Shown here in pieces: positions 17,279-27,200 of a stretch of DNA of 64,000 nucleotides. Under the pieces are notes generated by a model. The model made no database searches, had not been told where the DNA came from, and was given only the letters and a program-made list of their open reading frames with translations. Source of the stretch: Actinoplanes oblitus (GTDB lineage Bacteria > Actinomycetota > Actinomycetes > Mycobacteriales > Micromonosporaceae). The position numbers and the translations under genes were made by a program. Positions within the stretch are counted from its first letter, which is position 1. Each line of letters starts with the position of its first letter. The DNA lies in the NCBI RefSeq assembly GCF_030252345.1, contig NZ_CP126980.1:1813501-1877500 (forward strand), given 5' to 3'.

Positions 17279-19228
17279 ATGAGCACCGAGATCAACGTGC
17301 CAGCGGTGGTGGAGCCGGTCCGGGACCGGCCGTCGCAGCACGCCCTGCCCCGCTGGCTGCTGGCCCACCGCGTGCAGCCGGTCGGCCCCGAGGCGGAGAA
17401 CCCCGCGCACGAGCAGGCCTGGTGGAAAGTGATGTGCCTGACCGGCGTGGACTATTTCTCCACGCTGTCGTACCTGCCGGCCATCGCGGCGCTCGCCGCC
17501 GGCGCGCTCTCCCCGCTCGCCACCCTGCTCATCGTGGCGCTGACCCTGCTCGGCATGCTGCCGATGTACCGGCGGGTGGCCAAGGAGAGCCCGCACGGGC
17601 AGGGCTCGGTGGCGATGCTGGAGAACCTGCTGCCGTTCTGGCGCGGCAAGATCTTCGTGCTGGTGCTGCTCGGTTTCGTCTGCACGTCGTGGGTCATCAC
17701 GATCACGCTGTCCGCCGCCGACGCCACCGTGCACATGTCGGAGAACCCGTACCTGCCCGGCTTCCTGCACGGCCACCAGGTGCTGATCACCGTGGTCCTG
17801 CTGCTGATCCTGGGCTTCGTCTTCCTGCTCGGCTTCAGCGAGGCGGTCGGTGTCGCGATCCCGCTCGTCGCGATCTTCCTGCTGCTCAACGCGGTGGTCA
17901 CCGTGGTCGGCTTGGCCGACGTCTTCGGCACCGAGGGCGCGCTGTCCACCTGGGTCGACCGGCTGACCGAGCACGGCAGCGGATTCCTCGACATCATCGG
18001 TCCGTCCATCCTGGCCTTCCCGGCGCTGGTGCTCGGGCTCTCCGGCTTCGAGACCGGGGTCAGCATGATGCCGCTGATCAAGGCCGACGGCATGGAGTCC
18101 CGGGTCCGCAACACACGCAAGCTGCTCACCACCGCCGCGGCGATCATGAGCGTCTACCTGATCGCCACCAGCTTCGTGACCACGGTGCTGATCCCGCCGC
18201 AGGAGTTCGAGCCGGGCGGCGAGGCGAACGGGCGGGCCCTGGCCTACCTGGCGCACGAGAAGCTCGGTGAGGTCTTCGGCACCGTCTACGACGTCAGCAG
18301 CATCCTGATCCTCTGGTTCGCCGGCGCCTCGGCGATGGCCGGCCTGATCAACATCGTGCCGCGGTACCTGCCCGGTTACGGCATGGCACCGGAGTGGGCC
18401 CGCGCGGTCCGGCCGGTCGTGCTGGTCTACACGGTGATCAGCGTCGGCATCACGATCGCCTTCGGTGCCGACGTGAACGCGCAGGCCGGGGCGTACGCGA
18501 CAGGCATCCTGGCGATGATGGTCTCCGGCGCTGTCGCGGTGACCATCTCGGCGTTCCGGGCCGGCCAGCGCGGCGCCGCCGCCGGTTTCGGCGTGCTCAC
18601 CCTGGTGCTGCTCTACGCCCTCGGCGACAACATCATCGAGAAACCGGACGGCATCGCGATCTCCGCGGTGTTCATCGCCGCGATCATCCTGATCTCGCTG
18701 GTCTCCCGGGTCACCCGGACCACCGAGCTGCGCGCCGAGCGGATCGAGTTCGACGAGCGGGCCCGGCAGTTCATCGCCGACTCGATCGAGCACGACGGCG
18801 AGCTGAACATCGTCGCCAACCAGCGGCAGGACGGCGACCAGGCGGAGTACGACGTCAAGGAGGGCGAGCAGCGGGGCATCAACCCGGTGCCCGGCCGGGC
18901 CGACATCATCTTCCTGGAGGTCGACGTGGTCGACCCGTCGGAGTTCAGCGATGTCCTCGAGGTGCACGGCGTCGAGGTCGGCGCGCACCGGATCCTGCGG
19001 GTGCAGAGCCCGGCCGTGCCGAACGCGATCGCCGCGGTGCTGCTCGCGCTGCGCGACGCGACAGGGGTGCGGCCGCACTGCTACTTCGAGTGGGCGGAGG
19101 GGAGCCCGCTCGGCCACCTGTTCCGCTACTTGCTGTTCGGGCGCGGCGACACGGCGCCGGTGGTCCGCGAGATCCTCCGGAAGACCGAGCCCGATCCGGA
19201 GCTGCGGCCCGGGGTCCACGTCGGCTGA
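17279..19228 (+). CDS. APC-superfamily permease with C-terminal cytosolic domain (KimA/KUP-like)
   Basis: 649-aa transporter with about 12 helices between residues 50 and 480, then a soluble C-terminal domain of about 160 residues. The first helix region ([20 protein letters not shown]) and the following [15 protein letters not shown] resemble APC-type permeases related to the KimA/KUP potassium importers rather than classical amino-acid carriers. That subfamily placement is my reading, not tested. The cytosolic domain contains [19 protein letters not shown] and could be regulatory. A GGAAGAGGG ribosome site precedes the ATG. Alternative: amino-acid permease. Confidence 0.75.
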   Translation: MSTEINVPAVVEPVRDRPSQHALPRWLLAHRVQPVGPEAENPAHEQAWWKVMCLTGVDYFSTLSYLPAIAALAAGALSPLATLLIVALTLLGMLPMYRRVAKESPHGQGSVAMLENLLPFWRGKIFVLVLLGFVCTSWVITITLSAADATVHMSENPYLPGFLHGHQVLITVVLLLILGFVFLLGFSEAVGVAIPLVAIFLLLNAVVTVVGLADVFGTEGALSTWVDRLTEHGSGFLDIIGPSILAFPALVLGLSGFETGVSMMPLIKADGMESRVRNTRKLLTTAAAIMSVYLIATSFVTTVLIPPQEFEPGGEANGRALAYLAHEKLGEVFGTVYDVSSILILWFAGASAMAGLINIVPRYLPGYGMAPEWARAVRPVVLVYTVISVGITIAFGADVNAQAGAYATGILAMMVSGAVAVTISAFRAGQRGAAAGFGVLTLVLLYALGDNIIEKPDGIAISAVFIAAIILISLVSRVTRTTELRAERIEFDERARQFIADSIEHDGELNIVANQRQDGDQAEYDVKEGEQRGINPVPGRADIIFLEVDVVDPSEFSDVLEVHGVEVGAHRILRVQSPAVPNAIAAVLLALRDATGVRPHCYFEWAEGSPLGHLFRYLLFGRGDTAPVVREILRKTEPDPELRPGVHVG

Positions 19229-19506
19229 GGCCGCGCACCACCCGGATCCCGCAGCGGGCCGGCCAGCGCCAGGGTGACGGCCACCGAGGCCGCCGCGAGC
19301 AGGGTGATCGCGGCGGCCGGCGAGGTCAGCTCGGCCAGCGATCCGGCCAGCGCCGCGCACACCGCCTGCATGGTGAGCATGCCCGAGGTGTGCAGGCCGA
19401 GCGCCTGCCCGCGGTGCTCGGCCGGGGTCAGCCCGACCAGCCGCTCCTGCAGCAGCAGGGTCGAGCAGTACCCGACCGCCGCCACCACGGTCAGCGCGGT
19501 CGCCAC
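19126..19506 (-). pseudogene. C-terminal remnant of an MFS transporter
   Basis: The minus-strand frame reads like the last two to three helices of an MFS exporter (VGYCSTLLLQERLVGLTPAEHRG, then GMLTMQAVCAALAGSLAELTSP). There is no N-terminal two thirds: upstream sequence on that strand is unrelated. The tail runs into the 3' end of the permease gene on the other strand, so the last 30 or so residues are probably read-through. I interpret it as a decayed gene fragment. Confidence 0.6.
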
Positions 19507-19639
19507 CGGCAGCGGCGGGTGCAGGCCATGCCTGCCGGCCCGCTTCTTCTCCTCCGGTCTCCCGGCTTCCGTCCGCTCTGTCGCCGGTGATCCATGCCGT
19601 CATCCGCGCATATCGGGCATCCCGCACGAGGGCGAGGTG

Positions 19640-19655
19640 TCGATCATTTGTTCGA
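19640..19655. promoter_or_regulatory. LexA (SOS) box-like site 1
   Basis: TCGATC-ATTT-GTTCGA differs at one position from the actinobacterial LexA consensus TCGAAC-N4-GTTCGA. The right half site is perfect. It lies 85 bp (centre to centre) from a second such site. Confidence 0.65.
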
Positions 19656-19691
19656 AAAAGTGGGTGGCGTGGTGCCGTGAAGGTTGCGGTT

Positions 19692-19714
19692 TTGTCGTAT
19701 GCGGGTGCTAGTCT
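19692..19714 (+). promoter_or_regulatory. RecA-NDp/PafBC-like DNA-damage promoter
   Basis: TTGTCG at 19692, then a -10 element TAGTCT at 19709-19714. The spacing equals the published mycobacterial motif TTGTCRGTG-N8-TANNNT used by the LexA-independent, PafBC-dependent promoters. Positions 7-9 of the first block (TAT instead of GTG) do not match. It sits between the two LexA-like boxes. Confidence 0.45.
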
Positions 19715-19724
19715 TCGCTGTAGT

Positions 19725-19740
19725 TAGAACGGATGTTCGA
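19725..19740. promoter_or_regulatory. LexA (SOS) box-like site 2
   Basis: TAGAAC-GGAT-GTTCGA, one mismatch to TCGAAC-N4-GTTCGA. It begins 11 bp after the -10 element at 19709-19714, so LexA bound here would overlap the start of transcription. The next gene rightward is the HEPN gene at 20149, followed by imuA'-imuB-dnaE2. Confidence 0.7.
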
Positions 19741-20148
19741 AAGGCGTTCGTTCTGGCCCCCGGGAGCGTGTTTCGCGGCGCGTCTCCGGGAGCGGCACCC
19801 GCGAAGTGCCGCATGCGTGGTCCGGGCATTCGCGGGTTCGGGCCTCGTGACAAGGCAGGCCGCCGCTCACTGCCCCCGACCCCCGGTGGTGGGCGGCGGA
19901 CCCGCCGGCAGTGTCCGGCCGGGTGTGGTGTGGGGAAGCTTCACATCCGGCCGGTCTGCGGCCGGGGCTCCTACTGCCCGTGGGGCCCCGGCACCCGGCC
20001 TTGTCGGCCGGCCCGGTCGTCCGGTCGCTCCACGGAGGTGGCGGCGGCTCGGTCCCGGGGCGGCTCAGGTGTGGCCCGTTGCGACTTCCTCCGCAGCGGT
20101 CCGGTTCGGCCAGCACGTCGGATGCGGAACAGGCGAGGAGAAACGAGC
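19741..20148 (+). other. Long GC-rich leader between the SOS boxes and the HEPN gene
   Basis: About 400 bases with no convincing protein. The open frames here have no recognisable protein composition. Several GC-rich inverted repeats around GGCCGG could fold in RNA. The segment either is a long 5' untranslated leader of the HEPN transcript or contains a further promoter near 20100. It ends in AGGCGAGGAGAAACGAGC, an adequate ribosome site. Confidence 0.4.
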
Positions 20149-20649
20149 ATGGCGAGCACCACGGCCCCCGGCCTAATGCCGGCTCCCGGCCCAGCCCACA
20201 CACCCGGCGCGAGTGCTCGGGTGGAGGCGCCCACGGTTCCGGCGCACATGTTGCCGCATCGCACTCCCGCGCAGCTGTTGGCGATTGCCCGGCAGGGACT
20301 GGCCGAGGCGGCGCACACCACCCCCGACGGCCTGCGATACGCGGCGGCCCATCTGGCCGCCCTGCGCGCGGCCGCGGCTCTGCTCGCCGCCCGGGCCCGC
20401 CCGGCCGCACCCGGGCGGCGGACCAGGGCGACCAGCGTCTGGTCGCTGCTGGTGATGGTCGCGCCGGAGTTCGGCGACTGGGCCGGCTATTTCGCTCTCG
20501 GCGCCGGCAAGCGAGCGGCCGCCGAGGCCGGCATCCCGCACGTGGTGACCGCCCGTGAGGCAGACGACCTGCTGCGCGCGGCCGAGCAGTTCGTCACGGT
20601 GGCGGAGTCCTCCCTCGGCATGTCCTACCAGCCACCGCTGGCGGCCTGA
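20149..20649 (+). CDS. SAV_6107-family HEPN-domain protein
   Basis: 166-aa helical protein resembling the SAV_6107 HEPN family of actinobacteria. The N-terminal about 35 residues are a flexible A/P/T-rich tail. The core (about 38-160) has LLAIARQGLAEAAHTTPDGLRYAAAHLAALRAAAALLAA and, later, TSVWSLLVMVAPEFGDWAGYFA and AGKRAAAEAGI. The classical R-x4-6-H ribonuclease motif of toxin HEPNs is not obvious, so an RNase role should not be assumed. GAGGAG lies about 9 nt before the ATG. It is downstream of two LexA-like boxes and upstream of the mutasome genes, which suggests DNA-damage expression. Confidence 0.8.
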   Translation: MASTTAPGLMPAPGPAHTPGASARVEAPTVPAHMLPHRTPAQLLAIARQGLAEAAHTTPDGLRYAAAHLAALRAAAALLAARARPAAPGRRTRATSVWSLLVMVAPEFGDWAGYFALGAGKRAAAEAGIPHVVTAREADDLLRAAEQFVTVAESSLGMSYQPPLAA

Positions 20650-21100
20650 CCACTTAGGACGGCCGGTTCCGACGCCTTGGAACTCTCGATTCCGCCGGCT
20701 CGACGACCGACTGAGGAGCGGACAGGCGACCCCACCCACGACTTGAGCCTGACGAGGCGGCCCGCACGGGCGCTTTGCCGGGCCTGAAACCAGCATCAGC
20801 CCGGGGCTGAGCTCGGGTCGGAACCCGTGGTCCGGGCGGACTGGTCGAGACGGGCGCGGTTGCGGTCGAGGCCGCGTGGTCGGGATAGGGCGGTGGGGAT
20901 GAGCCGCTGTGAGCCGGGTTGCTCGGGCGGACAGATGAGGTGAGCGGCTTCGGGCCGCGTGCGGTCTGAGGCGGCCGGGATGAGCGGCATCGGGCCGGGA
21001 GGTGCGGTTCGGGGCTGGATGTCGCCTGACCGGGGATGAGCGGGCCCGGGGCGGAGGGTGTCACCGCGGTTGGGATACACGGGGAACAGAGCGGGGCACG
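20650..21100 (+). other. Repeat-bearing intergenic stretch before imuA'
   Basis: 450 bases without a gene. From about 20890 to 21050 a degenerate 35-40 bp motif recurs (GGGATGAGCGG or close variants at least three times, each followed by a CGGGCCG-like block). The last 60 bases may hold a local promoter (GGGATACAC) but contain only a half LexA site (GAAC), so SOS control of imuA' would have to come from the upstream boxes or be absent. Confidence 0.45.
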
Positions 21101-22318
21101 ATGGCAGGGCGCATGATCAGCGGGACGGCTGCCCTCGCGGAACTGGTACGGCCGGCGAGCGGGGCGGCGGAGACCGGTGCGCACCGGATGTTGCCGGTGG
21201 CGGCCGAGCTGGGCAACCTGCTGCCCGGCGGCGGGCTGCGGCGGGGCAGCACGGTGGCGGTGGCCGGTGGCCGGGCCGCGCGGGCCGGTGGCGGGACCTC
21301 GCTGATGCTGGCCCTGCTCGCCGCCGCGTCCCGGGCCGGATCGTGGTGCGCGGTCGTCGGACTGCCGGCGCTCGGCGCGCTGGCCGCGGCGGAGACCGGC
21401 ATCGTGCTGGAGCGGCTGGCGCTGGTGCCCGAGCCGGGACCGGACTGGCCGACCGTGGTGGCTGCCCTGATCGACGGCGTGGACGTGGTGGTCACGGCGG
21501 TGCCCGGGCCGGTGTCCGCGTCCATCGCCGGCCGGCTGGCCGCCCGGGCGCGGCAGCGGGGGAGCGTGCTGATGCCGTTCGGGGCCTGGTCCGGCGCTGA
21601 CGTGACGCTGGAGGTCAGCCGGGGCTCGTGGGAGGGCCTCGGGGACGGCCGGGGCCGGCTGCGCCGCCGCGAGGTGACAGTGGTCGCCAGCGGCCGTGGC
21701 GCCGCCGCCCGCCCCAAGGAACTGACCCTCTGGATGCCCGGCCTGACCACTCGCCCGGACGCCACCCCGGCCACCGGTGCCAGCGCACCCCGGACCAGCC
21801 CGGACGCCCAGCCGATTCAGTCTCGCCCGCGGCATTCCGGCGGTCGGCCGATCCATGCTGTCCCGGCACCGGCCGGTGCGACCGCGCAGATTTTCCCGGC
21901 TCCCGCGGGGGCGGGTGCGGGCGAGAGCTGGGTGGGCGCGGCTGGGCAGGGGGTGGGTGCGGGCGAGAGCTGGGTGGGCGCGGCTGGGCAGGGGGTGGGT
22001 GCGGGCGGGAGCTGGGTGGGCGCGGCTGGGCAGGGGGTGGGTGCGGGCGGGAGCTGGGTGGGCGCGGCTGGGCAGGGGGCGGGTGCGGGCGGGAGCTGGG
22101 CGGGCGCGGCTGGGCAGGGGGCGGGCGCGGACGGGAGCCGGGTCGGTGAGGACGCTCGGCGGCTGCGTTCGGCTCGGTCTCAGGCGCAGCCGGTGTCCGG
22201 CGGCACGGTGCCGGTTGGTGACCGGCCCGCCGAGCGGGCCGGGAATGCGGGGCGGCGGCGGGCCGGCGGTGGCGGGAAGCGGCGGGAAGCGGCGACCGGG
22301 CCGGCGGCGGGTGTCTGA
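21101..22318 (+). CDS. imuA': Mutasome accessory factor ImuA'
   Basis: 405-aa partner protein of the DnaE2/ImuB translesion machinery. The core (about 1-215) has a RecA-like alternation of strands and helices (GSTVAVAGGRAARAGGGTSLMLALLAAAS) with a degenerate Walker A. The remainder is a Pro/Gly-rich tail carrying six copies of a 14-residue repeat. In mycobacteria ImuA' binds ImuB and is needed for damage-induced mutagenesis. ATG at 21101 is chosen as the first sensible Met; a second Met four codons later is possible. The stop overlaps the imuB GTG by eight bases. Confidence 0.85.
   Translation: MAGRMISGTAALAELVRPASGAAETGAHRMLPVAAELGNLLPGGGLRRGSTVAVAGGRAARAGGGTSLMLALLAAASRAGSWCAVVGLPALGALAAAETGIVLERLALVPEPGPDWPTVVAALIDGVDVVVTAVPGPVSASIAGRLAARARQRGSVLMPFGAWSGADVTLEVSRGSWEGLGDGRGRLRRREVTVVASGRGAAARPKELTLWMPGLTTRPDATPATGASAPRTSPDAQPIQSRPRHSGGRPIHAVPAPAGATAQIFPAPAGAGAGESWVGAAGQGVGAGESWVGAAGQGVGAGGSWVGAAGQGVGAGGSWVGAAGQGAGAGGSWAGAAGQGAGADGSRVGEDARRLRSARSQAQPVSGGTVPVGDRPAERAGNAGRRRAGGGGKRREAATGPAAGV
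21916..22140 (+). repeat. 42-bp tandem repeat in the imuA' tail (6 units)
   Basis: Units begin at about 21919, 21961, 22003, 22045, 22087 and 22129, exactly 42 bp apart, each encoding a variant of GAGGSWVGAAGQGV. The first five are nearly identical and the sixth is diverged. In-frame repeat expansion of a disordered tail. Confidence 0.9.
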
Positions 22319-24281
22319 GGTGGGGGACGGGGTGCGGACGCTGCTGCTCTGGTGCCCGGACTGGCCGGTGGTGGCCGCGGAGATCGTGCTCGGGGTGCCG
22401 GCCGCGGAGCCGGTGGCGGTGTTCGCCGGGAACCGGGTGCTGGCCTGCTCCGAGGCGGCGCGGCGGGAGACCGTGCGGCGGGGGCTGCGGCGGCGGGACG
22501 CGCAGGGGCGATGCCCGCAACTGATCGTGGTGGAGCACGACCCGGGGCGGGACGCCCGGGCGTTCGAGCCGGTGGTGGCGGCGGTCGAGGAGGTGGCGGC
22601 CGGGGTCGAGGTGATCCGGCCGGGGGCGTGCGCGCTGGCGGCCCGGGGGCCGTCGCGGTACTACGGGGGCGAGGAGGCCGCCGCCGAGCGGATCGTCGAG
22701 CACGTCGCGCAGAGCTGCGCCGTGGAGAGCCAGGCGGGGATCGCGGACGGGGTGTTCGCGGCCGGGATCGCGGCGCGCAGCGGACGGATCGTGCCGCCGG
22801 GGGAGACGCCGGAGTTCCTGGCCGGCATGCCTGTCGAAGCCTTGGAGCGGCCGGAGCTCACCGACCTGCTGCGCCGGCTCGGGACGAAGACGCTGGGGGA
22901 GTTCGCCGCGCTGCCGTCCGGGGACGTGCTGACCCGGTTCGGGTTCGACGGGGCGCTGGCGCACCGGCTGGCCCGGGGCGGCGATCATCGGCCGCTCGCG
23001 GTTCGGCAGCCGCCGCCGGACCTGGCCGTCGAGGAGACCTACGACGAGCCGCTGGCGCGGGTGGACACCGCGGCGTTCGCCGGGCGGGTGCTGGCCGAGC
23101 GGCTGCACGAGCGGCTGGCCGGATACGGGCTGGCCTGCACCCGGCTCGGCGTCGAGGCGGTCACCGCGGACGGCCAGGAACTGCACCGGGTGTGGCGGCA
23201 CGACGGGCTGCTCACCGCGGCCGCCATCGCCGAACGGGTGCGCTGGCAGCTGGACGGCTGGCTGACCGGGGCGCGCCGGAACGCCGCGGCCCGGCCGACG
23301 GCGGGCCTGGTCCGGCTGAGCCTGATCCCGGGCGGCATCCTGGCGCACGCCGGCCTGCAGCCCGGCCTGTGGGGTGACGCGGGTGCCGAGCGGGACCGCG
23401 CGCACCGGGCGTTCAGCCGGGTGCAGGGCCTGCTCGGCCCGGAAGCGGTGGTGACCCCGGTGCTCGGCGGCGGCCGCTCCGGGGACGACCAGGTCCGGCT
23501 GGTGCCGTGGGGCGACGAGCGCTCCCCGGCCCGTCCGGCCACCGTGCACGCCGATCCGATCCCGGACCTGCGCACCGTCCCGGTGCTGGACCGCGCCGTC
23601 GCCCCGGAGCTTCCCGGGATGCCCGCCAGGCGGTTCCCGGTGCCGGTCGCCCCGCTCAGCGTGATCACCGGAGGAGCGCGCGGAGGAGAGGCGCGCGAAG
23701 GAGGAGCACGCGGAAGAGAGGCGCGCGAAGGAGAGGTGCGCGAAGGAGAGGTGCGCGAAGGAGAGGCGCGCGAAGGAGAGGCGCGCGAAGGAGAGGCGGG
23801 AGAGGGAGAGGTGGGTGAGGCGCGACGGGGCGAGGGACACGACGCGGGACCGCCGGCGCGGCGTGAGGTGGTTGCCGCGTCACCGGGGGCGGATGCTCCA
23901 GGCGTACGAAAAAAGCACCCGGACCGCCGGAAAACCTCGCGCCCGCCGCTGCTCCCGCCCTGGCCGGGCCGCCTCCCCCGGCCGTCGCCCGCGATGGTGC
24001 TGCCGCAGCCGCTCCCGGCGGTGGTGCACGACGAGACCGGCCTGCCGGTCGGGGTGTCCGCGCGGCTCGAACTCACCGGCGTGCCCACCACCCTGACCGT
24101 CGACCGCTCCGCCCCGCTGCCGATCACCGGCTGGGCCGGGCCGTGGCCGGTCGACGAGCGCTGGTGGGCGCCGGAGGAGGCCCGCCGCCGGGCCAGGTTC
24201 CAGATGTGCCTGGCCGACGGCCGGGCGTTGTTGCTCGCGCTGGCCGCCGGCCAGTGGACGGTGGAGGCGATCTATGACTGA
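22311..24281 (+). CDS. imuB: Y-family polymerase-like mutasome protein ImuB
   Basis: 656-aa hub protein of the mutasome. It has the fold of a Y-family polymerase (DNA Pol IV-like thumb and little-finger segments, e.g. LGEFAALPSGDVLTRFG), but the N terminus reads LLLWCPDWPVVAAE where active enzymes have the catalytic D-x-D. It should therefore be catalytically dead and act as a beta-clamp and DnaE2 adaptor, as known for ImuB. A 47-residue Arg/Glu/Gly repeat linker (about 457-503) and a C-terminal domain follow. GTG 22311 overlaps the imuA' stop; GTGs at 22320 and 22332 are alternatives. dnaE2 follows 12 bp later. Confidence 0.88.
   Translation: MSEVGDGVRTLLLWCPDWPVVAAEIVLGVPAAEPVAVFAGNRVLACSEAARRETVRRGLRRRDAQGRCPQLIVVEHDPGRDARAFEPVVAAVEEVAAGVEVIRPGACALAARGPSRYYGGEEAAAERIVEHVAQSCAVESQAGIADGVFAAGIAARSGRIVPPGETPEFLAGMPVEALERPELTDLLRRLGTKTLGEFAALPSGDVLTRFGFDGALAHRLARGGDHRPLAVRQPPPDLAVEETYDEPLARVDTAAFAGRVLAERLHERLAGYGLACTRLGVEAVTADGQELHRVWRHDGLLTAAAIAERVRWQLDGWLTGARRNAAARPTAGLVRLSLIPGGILAHAGLQPGLWGDAGAERDRAHRAFSRVQGLLGPEAVVTPVLGGGRSGDDQVRLVPWGDERSPARPATVHADPIPDLRTVPVLDRAVAPELPGMPARRFPVPVAPLSVITGGARGGEAREGGARGREAREGEVREGEVREGEAREGEAREGEAGEGEVGEARRGEGHDAGPPARREVVAASPGADAPGVRKKHPDRRKTSRPPLLPPWPGRLPRPSPAMVLPQPLPAVVHDETGLPVGVSARLELTGVPTTLTVDRSAPLPITGWAGPWPVDERWWAPEEARRRARFQMCLADGRALLLALAAGQWTVEAIYD
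23685..23825 (+). repeat. 15-bp tandem repeat encoding REGEV/A in imuB
   Basis: Units of the form GCGCGCGAAGGAGAG or GTGCGCGAAGGAGAG recur about nine times, encoding [AV]REGE repeats (residues about 457-503). This highly charged linker sits between the polymerase-like body and the C-terminal domain. Confidence 0.85.
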
Positions 24282-24293
24282 CCGGGTGGGCCG

Positions 24294-27200
24294 ATGAGTT
24301 TCCACAATCCGGAGCGGCCGTGGGCCGAGATGGAGCGGGTGCTGTCCGGAAAGGCACGGGATCTCTGGTCGGCTCCCGGTCCCCGGCAGGTCGTCGACCC
24401 GATCGCGGCGGAGGCGGACGGCGGGGACGCTCCGGCCTGGACCCGCAAGCGGGAGCCCTACCAGGCACCGGCCCTGATCCGCACGAGGTCCGCAGTCGAC
24501 TACGCCGAGCTGCACTGCCACACCAACTTCAGCTTCCTGGACGGCGCCAGCCATCCCGAGGAACTGGCCGAGGAGGCCGCCCGGCTCGGCCTGACCGGCC
24601 TGGCCGTCACCGATCACGACGGTTTCTACGGCGTGGTGCGCTTCTCCCAGGCGGCCCGCGAGCTGAGCCTGCCCACCATCTTCGGTGCCGAGCTGTCGCT
24701 GGGCCTGACCCGTCCGCAGAACGGCGAGCCGGACCCGGAGGGCACCCACCTGCTCGCCCTGGCGCACGGGCACGAGGGCTACGCCCGGCTGGCCCGGGTG
24801 ATCTCCGAGGCCCAGCTCGCTGGCGGGGAGAAGGGCAAGCCCGAGTACGGCAGCCTGGAACAGGTCGCCGAGACGCTGAAGGACCACGTCCTGGTGCTGA
24901 CCGGCTGCCGCAAGGGCGTGGTCCCGCGGGCGCTGGCCACCGAGGGGCACGCCGCGGCCGGCTGGGAGCTGGACCGGCTGGTCGACCTGTTCGGCTCCCC
25001 GAACGTGGCGGTCGAGCTGACCGACCACGGCGACCCGTACGACGCGGACTACAACGACGCCCTGTTCGGCCTGGCCAGGCAGCGCGCGCTGGAGGTGGTG
25101 GCGACCGGCAACGTGCACTACGCCACCCCGTCGAGGCGCCGGCTGGCCACCGCGCTGGCCGCCGTCCGGGCCCGCCGCAGCCTGGACGAGATGGACGGCT
25201 GGCTGCCCGCTGCCGGCACCGCCCACCTGCGCAGCGGCGCCGAGATGGCCCGCCGGTTCGCGGACTATCCGGGCGCGGTGGCGAACGCCGCGATGTACGG
25301 CGACGGCCTCGCCTTCAACCTCGACCTGGTCGCCCCCAAGCTCCCCGACTACGGGGTGCCGCCGGGGCACACCGAGATGAGCTGGCTGCGCGAGCTGACC
25401 ATGCGAGGCGCCCGGGAGCGGTACGGCGAGCACCACCCGAAGGCCTACCGGCAGCTCGAATACGAACTGCGGATGATCGAGGAGCTGGGTTTCCCCGGCT
25501 ACTTCCTGGTCGTCTACGACATCGTCCAGTTCTGCCGCGAGCAGCACATCTACTGCCAGGGCCGGGGATCGGCGGCCAACTCGGCGGTCTGCTACGCCCT
25601 GTGGATCACCAACGTCGACGCGGTCGAGTACAACCTGCTCTTCGAACGCTTCCTCGCCCCGGAACGCGACGGCCCGCCGGACATCGACGTGGACATCGAG
25701 TCGGACCGCCGCGAGGAGGTCATCCAGCACGTCTACCAGAAGTACGGCCGGGAGCACACCGCCCAGGTCGCCAACGTGATCTCCTACCGCCCCCGGTCGG
25801 CGGTCCGGGACATGGCTCGCGCGTTCGGCTTCTCGGCCGGTCAGCAGGACGCCTGGAGCAAGCAGATCGACCGCTGGGGTGACGTGGCGACAGCTGACAG
25901 CGAGCTGCCCGAGCAGGTCGTGGAGTTCGCCAACGCGGTCCAGAACTTCCCCCGCCACCTGGGCATCCACTCCGGCGGCATGGTGATCTGCGATCGCCCG
26001 ATCATCGAGGTCTGCCCGGTGGAGTGGGGCCGGATGCCGGGCCGCACCGTGCTCCAGTGGGACAAGGACGACTGCGCGGCCGTCGACCTGGTCAAGTTCG
26101 ACCTGCTCGGGCTCGGCATGCTCTCCGCGCTGCACTACGCCTACGACATGATCGAGGACGAGCTGGACATCGGCACGATGCCGCTCGACGACCCCGAGGT
26201 CTACGCGATGCTCCGCCGGGCCGACTCGGTCGGGGTGTTCCAGGTGGAGAGCCGGGCCCAGATGGCGACGCTGCCCCGGCTCAAGCCGGACTGCTTCTAC
26301 GACCTGGTGATCGAGGTGGCGCTGATCCGGCCGGGGCCGATCCAGGGCGGGTCGGTGCATCCGTACATCAGGCGCAAGAACGGCCTGGAGAAACCGGACG
26401 TCCCGCACCCGCTGATGAGGAACGCGCTGGCCAAGACGCTCGGGGTGCCGCTGTTCCAGGAGCAGCTGATGCAGCTGGCCATCGACGTGGCCGGTTTTGA
26501 TCCGTCCGAGGCGGACCAGTTGCGCCGCGCCATGGGCGCCAAGCGCTCGGTGGAGAAGATGGACCGGATCCGCCGCCGGCTCTACCAGGGGATGGCCGGC
26601 AACGGGATCACCGGCGAGCTGGCCGACGACCTGTTCCACAAGCTCTCCGCGTTCGCCAGTTACGGCTTCCCGGAGAGCCACGCGATGAGCTTCGCCTATC
26701 TGGTGTACGCGAGCGCCTGGCTGAAGCGGTACCACCCGGCGGCGTTCTGCGCGGCACTGCTGAACGCCCAGCCGATGGGCTTCTACTCGCCGCAGACCCT
26801 GGTCGACGACGCGCGCCGGCACGGGGTCGAGGTGCGCCGCCCGGACATCAACCGGAGCGACGCGATGGCCACCCTGGAGACCACGCCGGAGACCCGGTGG
26901 CGGTCCGGGCCGGGGGAGCCGCCGCACGCCTGGGGACTGGGCGGCCCGGCGGTCCGGCAGGGGCTGAAGGCGGTCCGGACGATCGGCGAGGAGCTGGCCG
27001 AGCGCATCGAGATGGAGCGGCGGGCGTACGGGCCGTACCGGTCGATGACCGATCTGGCCCGGCGGACCGGTTGCTCGACCGCGCACCTGGAAGCGCTCGC
27101 CACCGCCGACGCCTTCGCGAGTTTCGGCCTCTCCCGGCGCGAGGCGCTGTGGGCCGCCGGGGCGGCCGCCCAGGACAAGCCGGACCGGCTGCCGGGGACG

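Noticed and set aside
19733..20176. 147-codon plus-strand frame beginning inside the second LexA-like box
   Set aside because: Composition is that of random high-GC sequence (Arg/Pro/Gly), the ATG lies within the putative operator, and the frame overlaps the start of the HEPN gene.
20149..20649. Calling the HEPN protein a toxin of a toxin-antitoxin pair
   Set aside because: No partner MNT-type nucleotidyltransferase or antitoxin gene lies next to it, and the R-x4-6-H RNase motif is not evident.
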